Notes: generated by a model not told the origin, from the letters alone. A stretch of DNA of 64,000 nucleotides from Methanomicrobia archaeon (GCA_015660915.1 JACTTZ010000003.1:68479-132478), one strand, 5' to 3'; counted from the first letter of the stretch, positions 43,523-53,203 are shown. Translations and numbers: made by a program.

Positions 43523-44695
43523 TCAAAACAAGTGACGCACCCCCGCCAACAGGCGCGGATTGCGGGAGATCAAACGTTTTATTATACCAGCAACACTCAT
43601 ATCTTCTAGCCTCAAGCCTTCCAACGAGCGAATAAGCTTGTTCAGCTCGGCATCGGAAAGATTGACAAATATATCTTTTATCTTATAGTTTCTTTCAAGT
43701 TTCTTTCCGAAAGAAGCGCGCCACGCTGCTTCATATTGCTTCAATACCTTTAAAGAGGGGTCTTGCACTCGAACCGCCTGCTTTGCCACCTCGCCAGCTA
43801 GCCTGCCCCCCTCCAAAGCGTTGATTATGCCGCCGCCCGTTATGGGGTCGGTGTGACGGGCTGCATCACCGACGAGCATCAGACCATCTGCTACGGTTTT
43901 TCGGGCAGCATTGCTGACCGGAACCCCACCTATATTCAATTCAACTGGTTGGCCGTCAGGAAAGTGTCTTTCCGCAAACGCGTTCAGATAGTCGATAGGG
44001 TGCTTGCTCTGCAATTTGCTTGCGAGGGCTCCAAGCCCGATATTTCCTATTTGATGTCCCTTCGGAAACGCCCAGGCGTAGCCTCCGGGGGCTTCTGAAC
44101 CAAGATAAAAATCGCAACAGTCATCGAGCAAATCGACATTTGTCATTAGGTATTGTGCGCAGCTTTCGAGATCGATGGGTTTGAGGGTAGTATTGATACC
44201 AGCCCAGCGGGCGAGTTGTGACTCGACGCCATCAGCCGCGATAACCACCTTCGCTCGCATTTCAAGCGATTCGCCAAGGTGCCGGACTTTGACACCGCAT
44301 ATGAACCCATTTTCTCTAATGACCCCAGTAGCGCGTGTACGAACGGCTACATCAGCCCCTGCCTGGGCTGCTCGCTTAGCAAGATCTCGATCAAAAATCT
44401 TACGTTCAAGCACATAGCCCACCTCGGGACCAGCGAGTTCTTCAGATACCTCTAAGACCGTACCATCAGGCGAAAATATGCGGGCACTAGCTATATTATT
44501 TGCAATCCATCTCTTTTGAGGTGGCAGAAACCTCGCTAGTCCTTCTTTTGAAACGCCTTCAGCACAGCGTACAGGATTGCCGATCTCCTGCCGCTTTTCG
44601 ATTAAAAGAACGTCGCATTCGCTCGCAGCCGTCGCGGCAGCATAAGCTCCCGCAGGACCAGCGCCTACTACCACGACGTCGTATTCGTCTTTCAA
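43523..44695 (-). CDS. Digeranylgeranylglycerophospholipid reductase
   Basis: Flavoprotein that saturates the geranylgeranyl chains of archaeal membrane lipids. 390 residues: the FAD-binding VVVGAGPAGAYAA at the N-terminus, PVRCAEGV and the second FAD motif LMLVGDAARHTDPITGGGI near residue 280. It lies 16 bases downstream of a small ferredoxin gene, which matches the Methanosarcina arrangement in which the neighbouring ferredoxin is the electron donor. Confidence 0.94.
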   Translation of the reverse strand: MKDEYDVVVVGAGPAGAYAAATAASECDVLLIEKRQEIGNPVRCAEGVSKEGLARFLPPQKRWIANNIASARIFSPDGTVLEVSEELAGPEVGYVLERKIFDRDLAKRAAQAGADVAVRTRATGVIRENGFICGVKVRHLGESLEMRAKVVIAADGVESQLARWAGINTTLKPIDLESCAQYLMTNVDLLDDCCDFYLGSEAPGGYAWAFPKGHQIGNIGLGALASKLQSKHPIDYLNAFAERHFPDGQPVELNIGGVPVSNAARKTVADGLMLVGDAARHTDPITGGGIINALEGGRLAGEVAKQAVRVQDPSLKVLKQYEAAWRASFGKKLERNYKIKDIFVNLSDAELNKLIRSLEGLRLEDMSVAGIIKRLISRNPRLLAGVRHLF

Positions 44696-44711
44696 CCTCG
44701 TGCCCCCTTCT

Positions 44712-44879
44712 TCAGGAAACGACTAGCGCTCCAACTGGACAGATTGTTACGCACGTCTCGCAAGTCGTACAGGTATCTGCAATTTCTAAACACGACTCGA
44801 TAAGCGTTATCGAGTTAGTCGGACAAACTGACACACACGCGCCACAATGTCCACATTTTTCAATATTGACCTGAATCAC
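44712..44879 (-). CDS. Ferredoxin with two 4Fe-4S clusters
   Basis: 55 residues with two complete CxxCxxCxxxCP motifs: CGHCGACVSVCP and CTTCETCVTICP. Start GTG 44879 follows from a GGAGGT at 44890-44885 with 5-base spacing; a longer version from 44912 would include unlikely residues. Encoded immediately before the lipid reductase, so probably its dedicated electron donor. Confidence 0.94.
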   Translation of the reverse strand: MIQVNIEKCGHCGACVSVCPTNSITLIESCLEIADTCTTCETCVTICPVGALVVS

Positions 44880-44963
44880 AGCTAACCTCCTTCTACGTAT
44901 GTCAAAAAGCAAAGAGTTGGTTCTATTAAGAGCAAGATCGAAGCAATCTTTTAACTGAAATTA

Positions 44964-45725
44964 TTAGCGTATGTAGCGCAGATCCTCTTCGCTCGCCACT
45001 TCGTGTATCCCCGTTTGTTCCATCTCCCTGAGCCGTGCAACGATTTTTTCCATGTCTTTAGCACGGTCTTCCAAAGCTCGCATGCTAATGTCTATGCTAA
45101 GGGCCTTGCATAAAACTCGCAATACCGCTTGAGCGCTTTTTGGATCGACCAAGTAACCGGACGTCTCACCCATCAAACAGATTGCATCAATTCCTGCCAG
45201 GCCTCCGAGGCCTAACAACAATCCAGAAGCACCTACGATGCCCCCTCCGGGCTCATTTTCCTTAAAAACCACCCCATATTGTTTCATTTCTTCGACTAGC
45301 GCTGCGTTGTTCACTGCCCCGAGGACCGCAGGTTTTTCGACGAGTTGCCCGAGACCATAGCCGCCAAGTGTGTAGATTCTTTGTACCTTGTTTCTCTTCG
45401 CTATGTCCAGATACGCGTCAGTCAGTTCGTAGTGACCGTCATTTGTCGCGCTTTGATGGTCCCCCACAAGGATCAACAGATCCTGTTTCTCACTCTTAAA
45501 TGCGTAAAACTCGCTTCTGACCATCCTCACCAATCCATCAGCAAGCACGATTACCTGCGGTGGAAAATGCGATGAGTATACCTCTGCGATTTTCTGCGCA
45601 CCAAGCTCGTCTATCATGTGTTCGGCGACTAGTTTTCCGACGTGTCCAATTCCAGGTAATCCCTCAACCAGAATAGGATTTTCTAATTCGACGTCCTTAA
45701 TTTGCTTAACTTCAATTCGCTTCAT
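44964..45725 (-). CDS. PAC2-family protein (archaeal proteasome-assembly chaperone homologue)
   Basis: 253 residues. LVEGLPGIGHVGKLVAEHMI at the start and GLLLGLGGLAGIDAICLMGETSGYLVDP in the middle are the PAC2/COG2047 marks, and the C-terminus is a charged helix. Archaeal relatives are homologous to eukaryotic PAC2, but a proteasome role is not shown for all. It ends the conserved ribosome-replication gene string after nop10. Confidence 0.92.
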   Translation of the reverse strand: MKRIEVKQIKDVELENPILVEGLPGIGHVGKLVAEHMIDELGAQKIAEVYSSHFPPQVIVLADGLVRMVRSEFYAFKSEKQDLLILVGDHQSATNDGHYELTDAYLDIAKRNKVQRIYTLGGYGLGQLVEKPAVLGAVNNAALVEEMKQYGVVFKENEPGGGIVGASGLLLGLGGLAGIDAICLMGETSGYLVDPKSAQAVLRVLCKALSIDISMRALEDRAKDMEKIVARLREMEQTGIHEVASEEDLRYIR

Positions 45726-45773
45726 CTAAATCCCATTTCTTCCCGAGAAACCATGCCACTCAAATCAAAAGGC

Positions 45774-45932
45774 TTACTTAGATCTCGCACTTGTCTCACG
45801 CTTGAGAATTCTCCGGTATCTCCCGTATCGATCTTCTGGCGAAAATCTTGGTGGACGCGCCGTCGTAGTTGGTTGCCCACACGTTGGGCACTTTTCCTGA
45901 AAGGTATACTCGTGGCATTTCCGAAGCTTCAT
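45774..45932 (-). CDS. nop10: Ribosome biogenesis protein Nop10
   Basis: 52-residue component of the H/ACA RNA-guided pseudouridylation complex, bridging Cbf5 and L7Ae. The zinc ribbon is MKLRKCHEYT followed by CPTCG, and the helix-forming tail has the typical PPRFSPEDRYGRYRR. It lies between aIF2-alpha (26-base gap) and PAC2 on the same strand, the order seen across archaea. Confidence 0.95.
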   Translation of the reverse strand: MKLRKCHEYTFQEKCPTCGQPTTTARPPRFSPEDRYGRYRRILKRETSARSK

Positions 45933-45958
45933 AATCTGTTCAGCTACGCTGTGAGCAA

Positions 45959-46732
45959 CTAAGATAATTGAAGTTCCCTATGGAACTTTCCAGTGCCGCC
46001 AGCCTTGATGATGACCGCTATCGCTGCGTTCGCCGCTTTTTTCATCGCGTTTTCTGCAGTCTTATAATCCAAGGCAACTGTTCTTATCCGGTAGCGAGGC
46101 GCACCAATATAACTTACATCAAAGCGAACTTCATCGTTCTCAGACTTCATGGCAGCTTTTAGAGCTCGCTTAATAACGTCTATCCCGTTCGGTTGGGGGC
46201 AGGCCAAATCCACGTAGCCTGTTATGTAGACGTACGGTATTTTTACGTTCTCTTTCGCAATAAGCGCAATCTGAGCGGCAACCTCTGGTTGAAGTCCCGT
46301 GAGAGCTTCTGGACCCCGCGTGGCAGCGTCCTCAAAAACGTAGTATAAACCGCCAAACTTGTCAGCGAGTTGATCGTAAAGGTCTTCTTTGTTCGCCCCT
46401 GTTGCCTCCGCCACAAATTCGAGCCACTTTTCCGCCTTTTGTTCGCTCTTCCATTCTTGAATCTTAGCGCGGCGCTGATGTTCATTCACGTCTTTGAACG
46501 AAAGATCTATGTGGCTTCGGCCAGGATCGACGTTCAGAACTTTACAAACGATCTTTTGACCTTCTCTTACGTGGTCTCTGATGTATTTCACCCACCCCGA
46601 GGCTACTTCGGAGATGTGAATGAGCCCCTCCTTCTTGTCGTACTCATCGAGCTGGACGAAGGCCCCAAAGTCGACTACGTTAACCACAGTACAAACAACC
46701 AAGTCTCCGATCTCAGGCCAGGCTTTCCTCAT
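45959..46732 (-). CDS. eif2a: Translation initiation factor aIF2 alpha subunit
   Basis: 257 residues. N-terminal S1 domain ([23 protein letters not shown]), a helical middle domain, and a C-terminal alpha-beta domain ([18 protein letters not shown]). As part of the aIF2 trimer it helps deliver initiator tRNA. The start ATG overlaps the TGA of eS27 (ATGA), so translation is coupled. Confidence 0.96.
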   Translation of the reverse strand: MRKAWPEIGDLVVCTVVNVVDFGAFVQLDEYDKKEGLIHISEVASGWVKYIRDHVREGQKIVCKVLNVDPGRSHIDLSFKDVNEHQRRAKIQEWKSEQKAEKWLEFVAEATGANKEDLYDQLADKFGGLYYVFEDAATRGPEALTGLQPEVAAQIALIAKENVKIPYVYITGYVDLACPQPNGIDVIKRALKAAMKSENDEVRFDVSYIGAPRYRIRTVALDYKTAENAMKKAANAAIAVIIKAGGTGKFHRELQLS

Positions 46733-46890
46733 AGCACCTCAAGTATTTGCGTCCGTATCTCCGCCCTTCCCCCACGCGGCTCCGCGAGGGTTCGCCCGCA
46801 GACTATGCAGTTCACAACTGAGGAGGCATTGCCAAACACGATTTGGATGTTCTCACAATCCGCACATCGGACGCGCAGGAATTTACTCAT
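46729..46890 (-). CDS. rps27e: Ribosomal protein eS27
   Basis: 53 residues with the C4 zinc finger (CADC near residue 9, CIVCG near residue 28). A perfect GGAGGTG (46903-46897) precedes the ATG at 46890 and lies within the last codons of eL44. It overlaps aIF2-alpha by 4 bases. Slightly shorter than most archaeal eS27. Confidence 0.95.
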   Translation of the reverse strand: MSKFLRVRCADCENIQIVFGNASSVVNCIVCGRTLAEPRGGRAEIRTQILEVL

Positions 46891-46893
46891 GCT

Positions 46894-47169
46894 CTACACC
46901 TCCACCAACTCGAATTTCGATACCCGAAACCCTTTTCGCGTGTGTGCTTTGTTACACTCAGTGCAGCGATAGCGGAGGTTTACTCGCTTGGTGGGCTTAT
47001 CCCCCCCCGGGACCTTTGAAAACTTGCCGAGATTACCAATACCGCTTCGCCGCTTTTTTTGGCGCGTGATCCACGTCAAGGACGATGCACGCCCCTTACG
47101 CACTTTTTCAACTTCTTGAATGGTGTGCTTCCTGCACACCGGACATATCGACTTGACCTTCTTTGGCAT
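46894..47169 (-). CDS. rpl44e: Ribosomal protein eL44 (L44e/L42A)
   Basis: 91 residues, basic, with zinc-binding CPVC near residue 11 and CTEC near residue 71, and the GGDKPTKR segment. The product should start [10 protein letters not shown]; an upstream ATG at 47184 would add five residues. Its first 62 bases overlap the end of the GINS gene in another frame. Confidence 0.95.
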   Translation of the reverse strand: MPKKVKSICPVCRKHTIQEVEKVRKGRASSLTWITRQKKRRSGIGNLGKFSKVPGGDKPTKRVNLRYRCTECNKAHTRKGFRVSKFELVEV

Positions 47170-47911
47170 CTTCAAGTTTATCACCGACTATGATAGCTAT
47201 GTGGCGATCAGACAAAGCTTGAGCGTTGCCCTCCGGCAGGATAGCCGTTTCGCCTTCACCAAGTTTGTAGTTTTCGCCGTCGAGCCCTATAAACGTTGGA
47301 ATGTCTGTCAAAACTCGCACTTGGAGGTATCTCATATTCTCGTGTTCTCGTATTAAAGTCCTTTCGTCGTGGTGAGCTTCGTTTACGTCCGTATTCTCTT
47401 GCGCGTCTTCATTGAAGTCGATCAAGCGATGACTTCCCTTTCCCCCACGAGGCTGTTTAACGCTTGTATCGTCAAGATTCGCTCGAAAAGAGTCCTCTTC
47501 AAGGAGTGGCCGAGCGACTCTGTGGTTTTCGTCCGCTTGGAGATCCGCGGGTGATCGAGGATGACCAGCTTCTATGGATTCCTTTTGTGCAAGCAAGCAG
47601 TCCCGATAATTAGTAAATACGCTATAAACCGCGTCGTAAATCTGGGCCTCGGCGTCAGCTAGCGATGCATCTTCTTTATGTCCTTTTGCGGCGAGCGCCG
47701 CTAGCTTGATTATTTTCGCCGCACGTTTGTCATAAATCGCGTCTGCGACTCGCAAAGCATTTTCAAGTTCGTCTTTTTTTTGAGGATCATCACTGTTTTT
47801 CAACGAATCAACGTATTCTTTGAACTCGGAGTAGAAATCATTCTTCAACTCGGTCAATTGTCGTGAGCGGCGCTCTTCATTTCTGATCACTTTTAAGTCG
47901 TCGAGATTCAT
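47108..47911 (-). CDS. GINS complex subunit (archaeal Gins51-type)
   Basis: 267 residues. The GINS partner of Cas9-unrelated replicative helicase MCM in the CMG-like complex. N-terminal helical A-domain ([19 protein letters not shown]) and C-terminal B-domain ([24 protein letters not shown]), joined by a long acidic, low-complexity linker. It overlaps priS by 35 bases at the start and eL44 by 62 bases at the end; an overlap this long with a ribosomal gene is uncommon. The start is taken at ATG 47911. Confidence 0.9.
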   Translation of the reverse strand: MNLDDLKVIRNEERRSRQLTELKNDFYSEFKEYVDSLKNSDDPQKKDELENALRVADAIYDKRAAKIIKLAALAAKGHKEDASLADAEAQIYDAVYSVFTNYRDCLLAQKESIEAGHPRSPADLQADENHRVARPLLEEDSFRANLDDTSVKQPRGGKGSHRLIDFNEDAQENTDVNEAHHDERTLIREHENMRYLQVRVLTDIPTFIGLDGENYKLGEGETAILPEGNAQALSDRHIAIIVGDKLEDAKEGQVDMSGVQEAHHSRS

Positions 47912-49034
47912 ATTCCGCAAGCCCTCGCGCCATAAGATAGACGGCCGTGTGTTCAGGTAACTCTGTTGTACCTTGATGAACCTTAATAGTTTCACCCTTG
48001 ATTTCGGCTATTGCGGGCTTAAGAATTTTCACTGAAACAGATCGGTCGGCAAAGACGACTGCGTCGTGCAGAGGCTTAAAACTGCGGAATTCATCGAACG
48101 TCAGCGGTGTAACGCGAAACCCAGACCCCCCGTGAAGCGACGTGGGTAACCTGATCAACCTCTTCGTGTCCGCTGTTACCGGCACGTCGATACGTACCTT
48201 TATCTGCGAGATGGCTTCCCTGATTAGACTCTTCCACGCGGTTAGCGGCATTAGTCTCGATTGCAAGAGGGGTTGGATCGTTGTATCTTGCGACATTACG
48301 TCGACAATCTCCTTTGCGCGCCGCTTTCCGATGGCTTTCACAGCGGCAAGCTCTGTGATTGCCATTTCTGCGTCAAGCTCGCGCAAGCGCTTGAAATACT
48401 TATCAATCCACGTTCTTATCCTGATCTCCCAACAGCTGTTGTCGCCAGGCACTGGAATAATATTTGTTCGTCTTAAGAGGTATTCTGGCTCGAGACCCGT
48501 ACCGGTCAAGTAGTTCACAACCTCTCGCCGTTCGTGACTGCCTAGAGTGACAAGTCGCTTCTCTCGCAAATGGACGTGATAACCTCGACCACCGGAAAAA
48601 ACGATACTGAAGTCTGCATAGTCAAAACCGAAATCATTCACGAGGAAATCCAAAAGCTTGTCAGTTTCGTTTTTTACTGCTTGCAGCATAAGTGCATACG
48701 ACGGCGCAGAATCCGTCAAAAGCTTGTCAGCATCCAGATCGAAGATTATGTCTGCCCCCTCCCATTTCTTGTCTTGCATACGTGTGGCGCTAGGATACGC
48801 GTAATACGCTGTTGAGTAGTACACGTGAGCGGGAGCTACCGCCCCCAAATATGCTTGGAGGTCCTTCTGCGAGCTAAAAGCTTTGTGCCGTCGCATCACA
48901 AGCCGAGGGTAAGCTGAATCAAAAAGAACAAACGCCCATTCTCGTTTCCGGAACCTCGGAGGGAGCCCGATAACAGGGTTATGGTAATACTCTTTGAACT
49001 TGCTTTCGAGGAATGCTTTTGTTTTTGCGTTCAC
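47877..49034 (-). CDS. priS: DNA primase small (catalytic) subunit
   Basis: 385 residues of the archaeo-eukaryotic primase fold. Catalytic aspartates in IIFDLDAD (about residue 96) and the SGGRGYHVH nucleotide-binding motif (about residue 147) are present. It synthesises primers with PriL, encoded 80 bases upstream. The end overlaps the GINS gene. Confidence 0.96.
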   Translation of the reverse strand: MNAKTKAFLESKFKEYYHNPVIGLPPRFRKREWAFVLFDSAYPRLVMRRHKAFSSQKDLQAYLGAVAPAHVYYSTAYYAYPSATRMQDKKWEGADIIFDLDADKLLTDSAPSYALMLQAVKNETDKLLDFLVNDFGFDYADFSIVFSGGRGYHVHLREKRLVTLGSHERREVVNYLTGTGLEPEYLLRRTNIIPVPGDNSCWEIRIRTWIDKYFKRLRELDAEMAITELAAVKAIGKRRAKEIVDVMSQDTTIQPLLQSRLMPLTAWKSLIREAISQIKVRIDVPVTADTKRLIRLPTSLHGGSGFRVTPLTFDEFRSFKPLHDAVVFADRSVSVKILKPAIAEIKGETIKVHQGTTELPEHTAVYLMARGLAEYESRRLKSDQK

Positions 49035-49114
49035 GTGCTTCCACCATCTCTGTGCTACGCTAGATTAAGGAGCCCTTTGTATAATTTTTGGGGCTGAATC
49101 ATCACAAAATGCTA

Positions 49115-50152
49115 CTAAACTGGTCCTTCCCGCGGATTTCGTTGCACGCCTTCGTGACGTTTGTTTCGCACTCGATAATAAGAAAGCGGGTGAATAACGC
49201 GCTTGCACAAGCCGTCGCTCTCTACGCAATTGCCATACGTCTCCATCGTTGAACACCCTGGAGCGATGTAGTCTTTGCCAGACGCCCCCCTAATATGTTC
49301 GACTTGATAGCGGGTAAGGTCGTAGTCGAAGTCTGGAGATGTCTCGTAAATGCGCACAATCTCGTCGGCTTTCATGCCGACATTCGCTAGAAATGAGGTT
49401 AATGCAAACCGAGCAGGATGCGACAGATTCCTGCCAGCTTTCACTTGCGAGAGCAACGCTTTGATGCAGGGCGGGCACGCTTCTAAGACGACGGGTCCAG
49501 AGTCTACGAGATGTGACGAGACTTGAGAGAACGCTTCTTTCAAGGGCGATGTGTAAGGAGAGAGTTCTTCACACATTTTGCCGCTGAGTTTCAGCGGCAA
49601 CCCGCTCAGCACTTTCAACCGCACCGCCTCTGCCAAGATCTGGATTATCTCTCCCTTAGCTAGAGTCACACTACCCCTGTTCAAGAGATTAACGAGCCGC
49701 CATTGAGGGCCTCTGAGCCTTCCTGTATATTTGACAAAGTCCGTGAAATGTAGCCGGAAGGCGTCGTTCTCTACAGATACCGGCATCCGAAAGTCTTCAA
49801 GCAACGACATTATATACTCGTCCCGAGACGGTTCGTCAGCATGCCGCAAATTGTCAAAAGCGTCTTGTGCCTCTGCATTTGCGTATCTTTGAATCAGAAG
49901 CGTTTCATTGATACACGACACCAGTGCTCTTGCCATTACGTAAGAGAAGATCTCAACCTCATAATCGTCGCGCTCGATTAACGACGCAGGAGTATCACCG
50001 CTGATCGCGCGTGTAACTCTTTCAACGCTCCTATTGAGAATAAGCTTTGAAAACTCGCCGACTGTCAAGAATGATTCAAACGTTCTTGTAGAAGCTTCAA
50101 CGTAGCGCGCTGCCGCAGAAGTATACGGAAAAAGAGCTAAATATTCCTCCAT
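49115..50152 (-). CDS. priL: DNA primase large subunit
   Basis: 345 residues. Helical N-terminal part and a C-terminal domain with the four cluster cysteines expected in PriL (CPPC around residue 228, then C and C in PGCSTMETYGNC and LCKRVIHPLSYY), consistent with a 4Fe-4S cluster. ATG 50152 is the likely start; a TTG at 50170 is possible. It lies between pcn and priS on one strand. Confidence 0.93.
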   Translation of the reverse strand: MEEYLALFPYTSAAARYVEASTRTFESFLTVGEFSKLILNRSVERVTRAISGDTPASLIERDDYEVEIFSYVMARALVSCINETLLIQRYANAEAQDAFDNLRHADEPSRDEYIMSLLEDFRMPVSVENDAFRLHFTDFVKYTGRLRGPQWRLVNLLNRGSVTLAKGEIIQILAEAVRLKVLSGLPLKLSGKMCEELSPYTSPLKEAFSQVSSHLVDSGPVVLEACPPCIKALLSQVKAGRNLSHPARFALTSFLANVGMKADEIVRIYETSPDFDYDLTRYQVEHIRGASGKDYIAPGCSTMETYGNCVESDGLCKRVIHPLSYYRVRNKRHEGVQRNPREGPV

Positions 50153-50188
50153 GCTTCTAGCGTCGATCAAATACGACGCCCGACTGTC

Positions 50189-50935
50189 TCATTCTTGCTC
50201 TATCCGCGGCGCAAGTAAGTAAGAGACAGAACCGTTCCCGTCGGCAAAATCGAATCCAACTTTAAGCGGTATGTTCTTGCCTATATCGAGGGAAACTTCA
50301 GAGGCTTTTCCGACTGCTTTTGACATTTCAATCAAAAATTCTAAACTAAATAGTGATCTTACTTCATCTGATTTGCCGTCTGTGCGCGACACGTCTACGA
50401 GTTGGTCTTTCGACAGTTCAAGTCGCATTGTGTCTGCGTCACCTAGCGCTTCCATGAAAAAATCAGTATTTGCACACCCAAGCGCGATATTATCGCTCAC
50501 CTTGCCCGCCGCTTTGACCGCCCACCTGAACTCTTTCCCCGTAATGACGACGTGTGCTGCAGATTCAACCTTTGGCACTTTCGGCTCTTTCTTTATCGAA
50601 TAGGGACTTAAGAGGGCTATTGTGTATTTCAGATCTCCAAATGACAAGGCCATCCGGTTGTCGTCAATCGCCATTTGAATTACGTCCGTGCGATTAGCCA
50701 GCTCAAGTATGTCCTGCATTTTTTTCAAGTCGAGTGTAACAACCTCTTCATCGGTTTCGTAATTCTCGAAGGCTTTGGCTGACAACTCAAACTGCACCAT
50801 CGCTACATACGATGGGTCTGCGTTTCTGGCGTAAACGCCATCTTTGCCTAAGTGCACGCGCGCCTCGTCCACGATTATGGTCAATGCTTCGATGCCGTCT
50901 TTCAGCGTCTCTCCAAGAATATCAGCTTTAAACAT
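50189..50935 (-). CDS. pcn: Sliding clamp PCNA
   Basis: 248 residues, homotrimeric DNA clamp that tethers polymerase, ligase and FEN1. FKADILGETLKDGIEAL at the start, the SPYSIKKEPKVPKVESA interdomain connector and the C-terminal SVSYLLAPRIEQE are typical. First gene of a replication-translation string running pcn, priL, priS, GINS, eL44, eS27, aIF2-alpha, nop10, PAC2. Confidence 0.97.
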   Translation of the reverse strand: MFKADILGETLKDGIEALTIIVDEARVHLGKDGVYARNADPSYVAMVQFELSAKAFENYETDEEVVTLDLKKMQDILELANRTDVIQMAIDDNRMALSFGDLKYTIALLSPYSIKKEPKVPKVESAAHVVITGKEFRWAVKAAGKVSDNIALGCANTDFFMEALGDADTMRLELSKDQLVDVSRTDGKSDEVRSLFSLEFLIEMSKAVGKASEVSLDIGKNIPLKVGFDFADGNGSVSYLLAPRIEQE

Positions 50936-51046
50936 AATCCTACTCCCTTATGACCGTCCAAACACCCTTTATATGTCCTCATTACTTTATATCTTGCTGT
51001 TCCTCATTCGCTAGCTGAACGCACGGCGAACAAACTGAAATCGCGT

Positions 51047-51565
51047 CTAACCAAGGCCCAAGTCGCCTTTTTGCTGCGGAAAGTGCCGAACGCTGCCTGC
51101 GCCTTGCCCCAAACCTTCGTCAAGCCGCACGCTTACTTCTACTATCGTGCTAAGATCGAGCTTGTTGCATAGCTCATCTAGCAGATAAGAACAAAGATCT
51201 TCCGCGCTCACGGAATCAATGGGGAGTATGACAACGTCCTCCTTCGGGAAGCAATAGCGCTTTTTACTCGTTCCTACCGTAACTGCAAAATCTCCAGTTT
51301 CCGTGTTTGTTATTTGTACGTCCGCATCTTGAGACGCGAGCAGCGTCTTGTGATCAAGTGTCTCACAGATCTCGCCGACGTATTTTTTGACCTCTTCAAA
51401 GTCTATTACAAAATCGTCAATCTGCGCACCGACGATCTTGACGCTGACTGCATATGTGTGCCCGTGGAGGCGTCCGCATTTTGGGTGGTCTGGAATAAAA
51501 TGGCACGCTGAGAACCTGAGCTTTGCCTGCCACCCGTTAAGCTCTATCCACATATGCCGATTCAT
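51047..51565 (-). CDS. queD: 6-pyruvoyl-tetrahydropterin synthase/QueD family protein
   Basis: 172 residues. The three zinc histidines are in FSACHFIPDHPKC and RLHGHTY, and the acidic FVIDFEEVK and LDHKTLL motifs follow. In archaea this family takes 7,8-dihydroneopterin triphosphate to a preQ0/archaeosine precursor, or belongs to a folate/pterin branch. No other queuosine-type genes are nearby, so which branch it serves is open. Confidence 0.9.
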   Translation of the reverse strand: MNRHMWIELNGWQAKLRFSACHFIPDHPKCGRLHGHTYAVSVKIVGAQIDDFVIDFEEVKKYVGEICETLDHKTLLASQDADVQITNTETGDFAVTVGTSKKRYCFPKEDVVILPIDSVSAEDLCSYLLDELCNKLDLSTIVEVSVRLDEGLGQGAGSVRHFPQQKGDLGLG

Positions 51566-51631
51566 CTTAGCTGCGATTTTTTTATGCGTTTCAGTCGTTG
51601 AGATTGACGCATTTGTCTATTGATGGAATGA

Positions 51632-51639
51632 TATATAAG
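51632..51639 (+). promoter_or_regulatory. TATA box of rlmE
   Basis: TATATAAG, about 61 bases before the ATG at 51693, giving a leader of roughly 35 bases with a short CGAGG ribosome signal next to the start. Confidence 0.55.
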
Positions 51640-51692
51640 GGGTCGGAGAGTTGCATAAGCCTTTTTAGTTCTGTGCCCAACTTGTATCGAGG

Positions 51693-52292
51693 ATGAAGGA
51701 CATCGTGAAAAAGCAACAAGATTACTATTACCGAAAGGCTAAGTTCGAAGGATATCGATCACGAGCGTCTTACAAATTACTGCAAATTCAAGAACGTTAC
51801 CGCGTTGTGCGTAGGGGGGATATCGTCGTTGACTTAGGCGCTGCTCCTGGCGGATGGCTCCAAGTGATTCGCCATTTGAATGCAACTGCCATAGCCGTCG
51901 ATCTCCAGCAAATCGAGCCGTTAGAAGGAGTAACCTCCATTCGAGCCGACATTACTGCTCCAGAAACTGTCATTAAAAAAATCCAAGAGATTAAAGGTCA
52001 GGTCGATGTCGTCATATCAGACGCCGCTCCTAATCTTAGCGGGGTATGGAGCCTCGATCACGCTCGGTCAATCGACATCTCGCGCTCCGCCTTAAAAATC
52101 GCTACATGCGTACTCAAAACGGGAGGTAATTTTGTAGTAAAAGTCTTCCAAGGAGATCTCTTTGACCCGTTCACACGCGAGGTTGGCGCTCATTTTAGCT
52201 TTGTTAAAGCTTTTAATCCGCGAGCGTCAAGAAAGCAGAGCGCTGAAATATATATCGTCGCTAAGCGCTACGCAGGTAAGAGAGAGGCTTGA
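51693..52292 (+). CDS. rlmE: 23S rRNA 2'-O-ribose methyltransferase, RlmE/FtsJ family
   Basis: 199 residues. AYKLLQIQERY, motif I VVDLGAAPGGWLQV, and the K-D-K-E tetrad region (DVVISDAAPNLSG, FVVKVFQGD) match RrmJ. It methylates U2552-type sites of the large-subunit RNA A-loop in bacteria; archaeal members may modify rRNA or tRNA. With the TlyA-like gene at 14.8 kb the window has two FtsJ-fold methyltransferases. Confidence 0.93.
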   Translation: MKDIVKKQQDYYYRKAKFEGYRSRASYKLLQIQERYRVVRRGDIVVDLGAAPGGWLQVIRHLNATAIAVDLQQIEPLEGVTSIRADITAPETVIKKIQEIKGQVDVVISDAAPNLSGVWSLDHARSIDISRSALKIATCVLKTGGNFVVKVFQGDLFDPFTREVGAHFSFVKAFNPRASRKQSAEIYIVAKRYAGKREA

Positions 52293-52468
52293 AGGCCGAT
52301 AGCCACGCAATTCGATCGGAAAGACTCGGTCGCGTAAAAAGCACGGCAAAACCACCCGCGAATCCACGTAAAACTATTTATTACGTATCGAACATTAGTG
52401 ATTACAGTTTTGATCCGTTGGACCTGACGTAGGCAACTCTTTTGTACCCGCGCGAAGGAAGAGCGAAA

Positions 52469-53080
52469 ATGGCACAAAAAAGCACGACTGGCGTAATGAC
52501 GAGGCTCTTGCTCCTTTATTTGGCTATGACAGTAGCCTATGCGTTTTTGCGGATTCCCGTTGGTACAGCGATGAATGTCGTCCTCGGAGGCTTAGTGACC
52601 ACCCTTCACGTGCCGCTTTTTATAACGATCCTCATACTATCAGTTATCACAGGCTCTTATTCTTCTCTTCTCCTTAACCGATTCGTCGATCAGGACCAGG
52701 TGAAGCAGTCTCAAGCAAAGATGAGGGACTTTCAGAAGGTGTATCGTGAAGCCCAGCTCGCAGGAGATAAAGGCAAACTCAAGAAGCTCGAGAACGAACG
52801 CGCCGAAGTTATGGAACTTAGCATGGATGTTCAGGCGCAGACCATGAGACCGATGCCATACATACTCATCATCTCGCTTCCGCTTTTCGGTTGGCTGAGC
52901 TACGTCATGTATTACTTCCCGTCGCTGGCCTCGTACGTGCCAACGACGATTAACATGCCCTATTTCGGAACCCTGTCGTATACCCAAGGCGTTATTTTGT
53001 CATTTCCTGTGTGGCTCATTTGGTACCTCGTTTGCTCGCTCGTTTTCACCCAAGTTATTCGGAAAACGTTGGGAATGTAA
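52469..53080 (+). CDS. EMC3/TMCO1-type (DUF106) membrane insertase homologue
   Basis: 203 residues, belonging to the Oxa1/YidC superfamily branch with EMC3 and TMCO1. Three membrane segments: about residues 10-30, 40-60, and a pair near 130-195, with a charged coiled-coil loop in between (QAKMRDFQKVYREAQLAGDK), the layout of this family. The likely role is membrane protein insertion beside the Sec channel. ATG 52469 is chosen over 52442. Confidence 0.9.
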   Translation: MAQKSTTGVMTRLLLLYLAMTVAYAFLRIPVGTAMNVVLGGLVTTLHVPLFITILILSVITGSYSSLLLNRFVDQDQVKQSQAKMRDFQKVYREAQLAGDKGKLKKLENERAEVMELSMDVQAQTMRPMPYILIISLPLFGWLSYVMYYFPSLASYVPTTINMPYFGTLSYTQGVILSFPVWLIWYLVCSLVFTQVIRKTLGM

Positions 53081-53203
53081 TCGTTCGTGGCACATCTAAC
53101 AGGCCAAAGAAACGTTCTTTTCGCCTTTTTGTGAGAAAATACCCTCTGCATTAAAGAGCGCTTCTGATCCAAGCCGGTGTAATTCCGAGTTGTCGCTGAA
53201 CTG

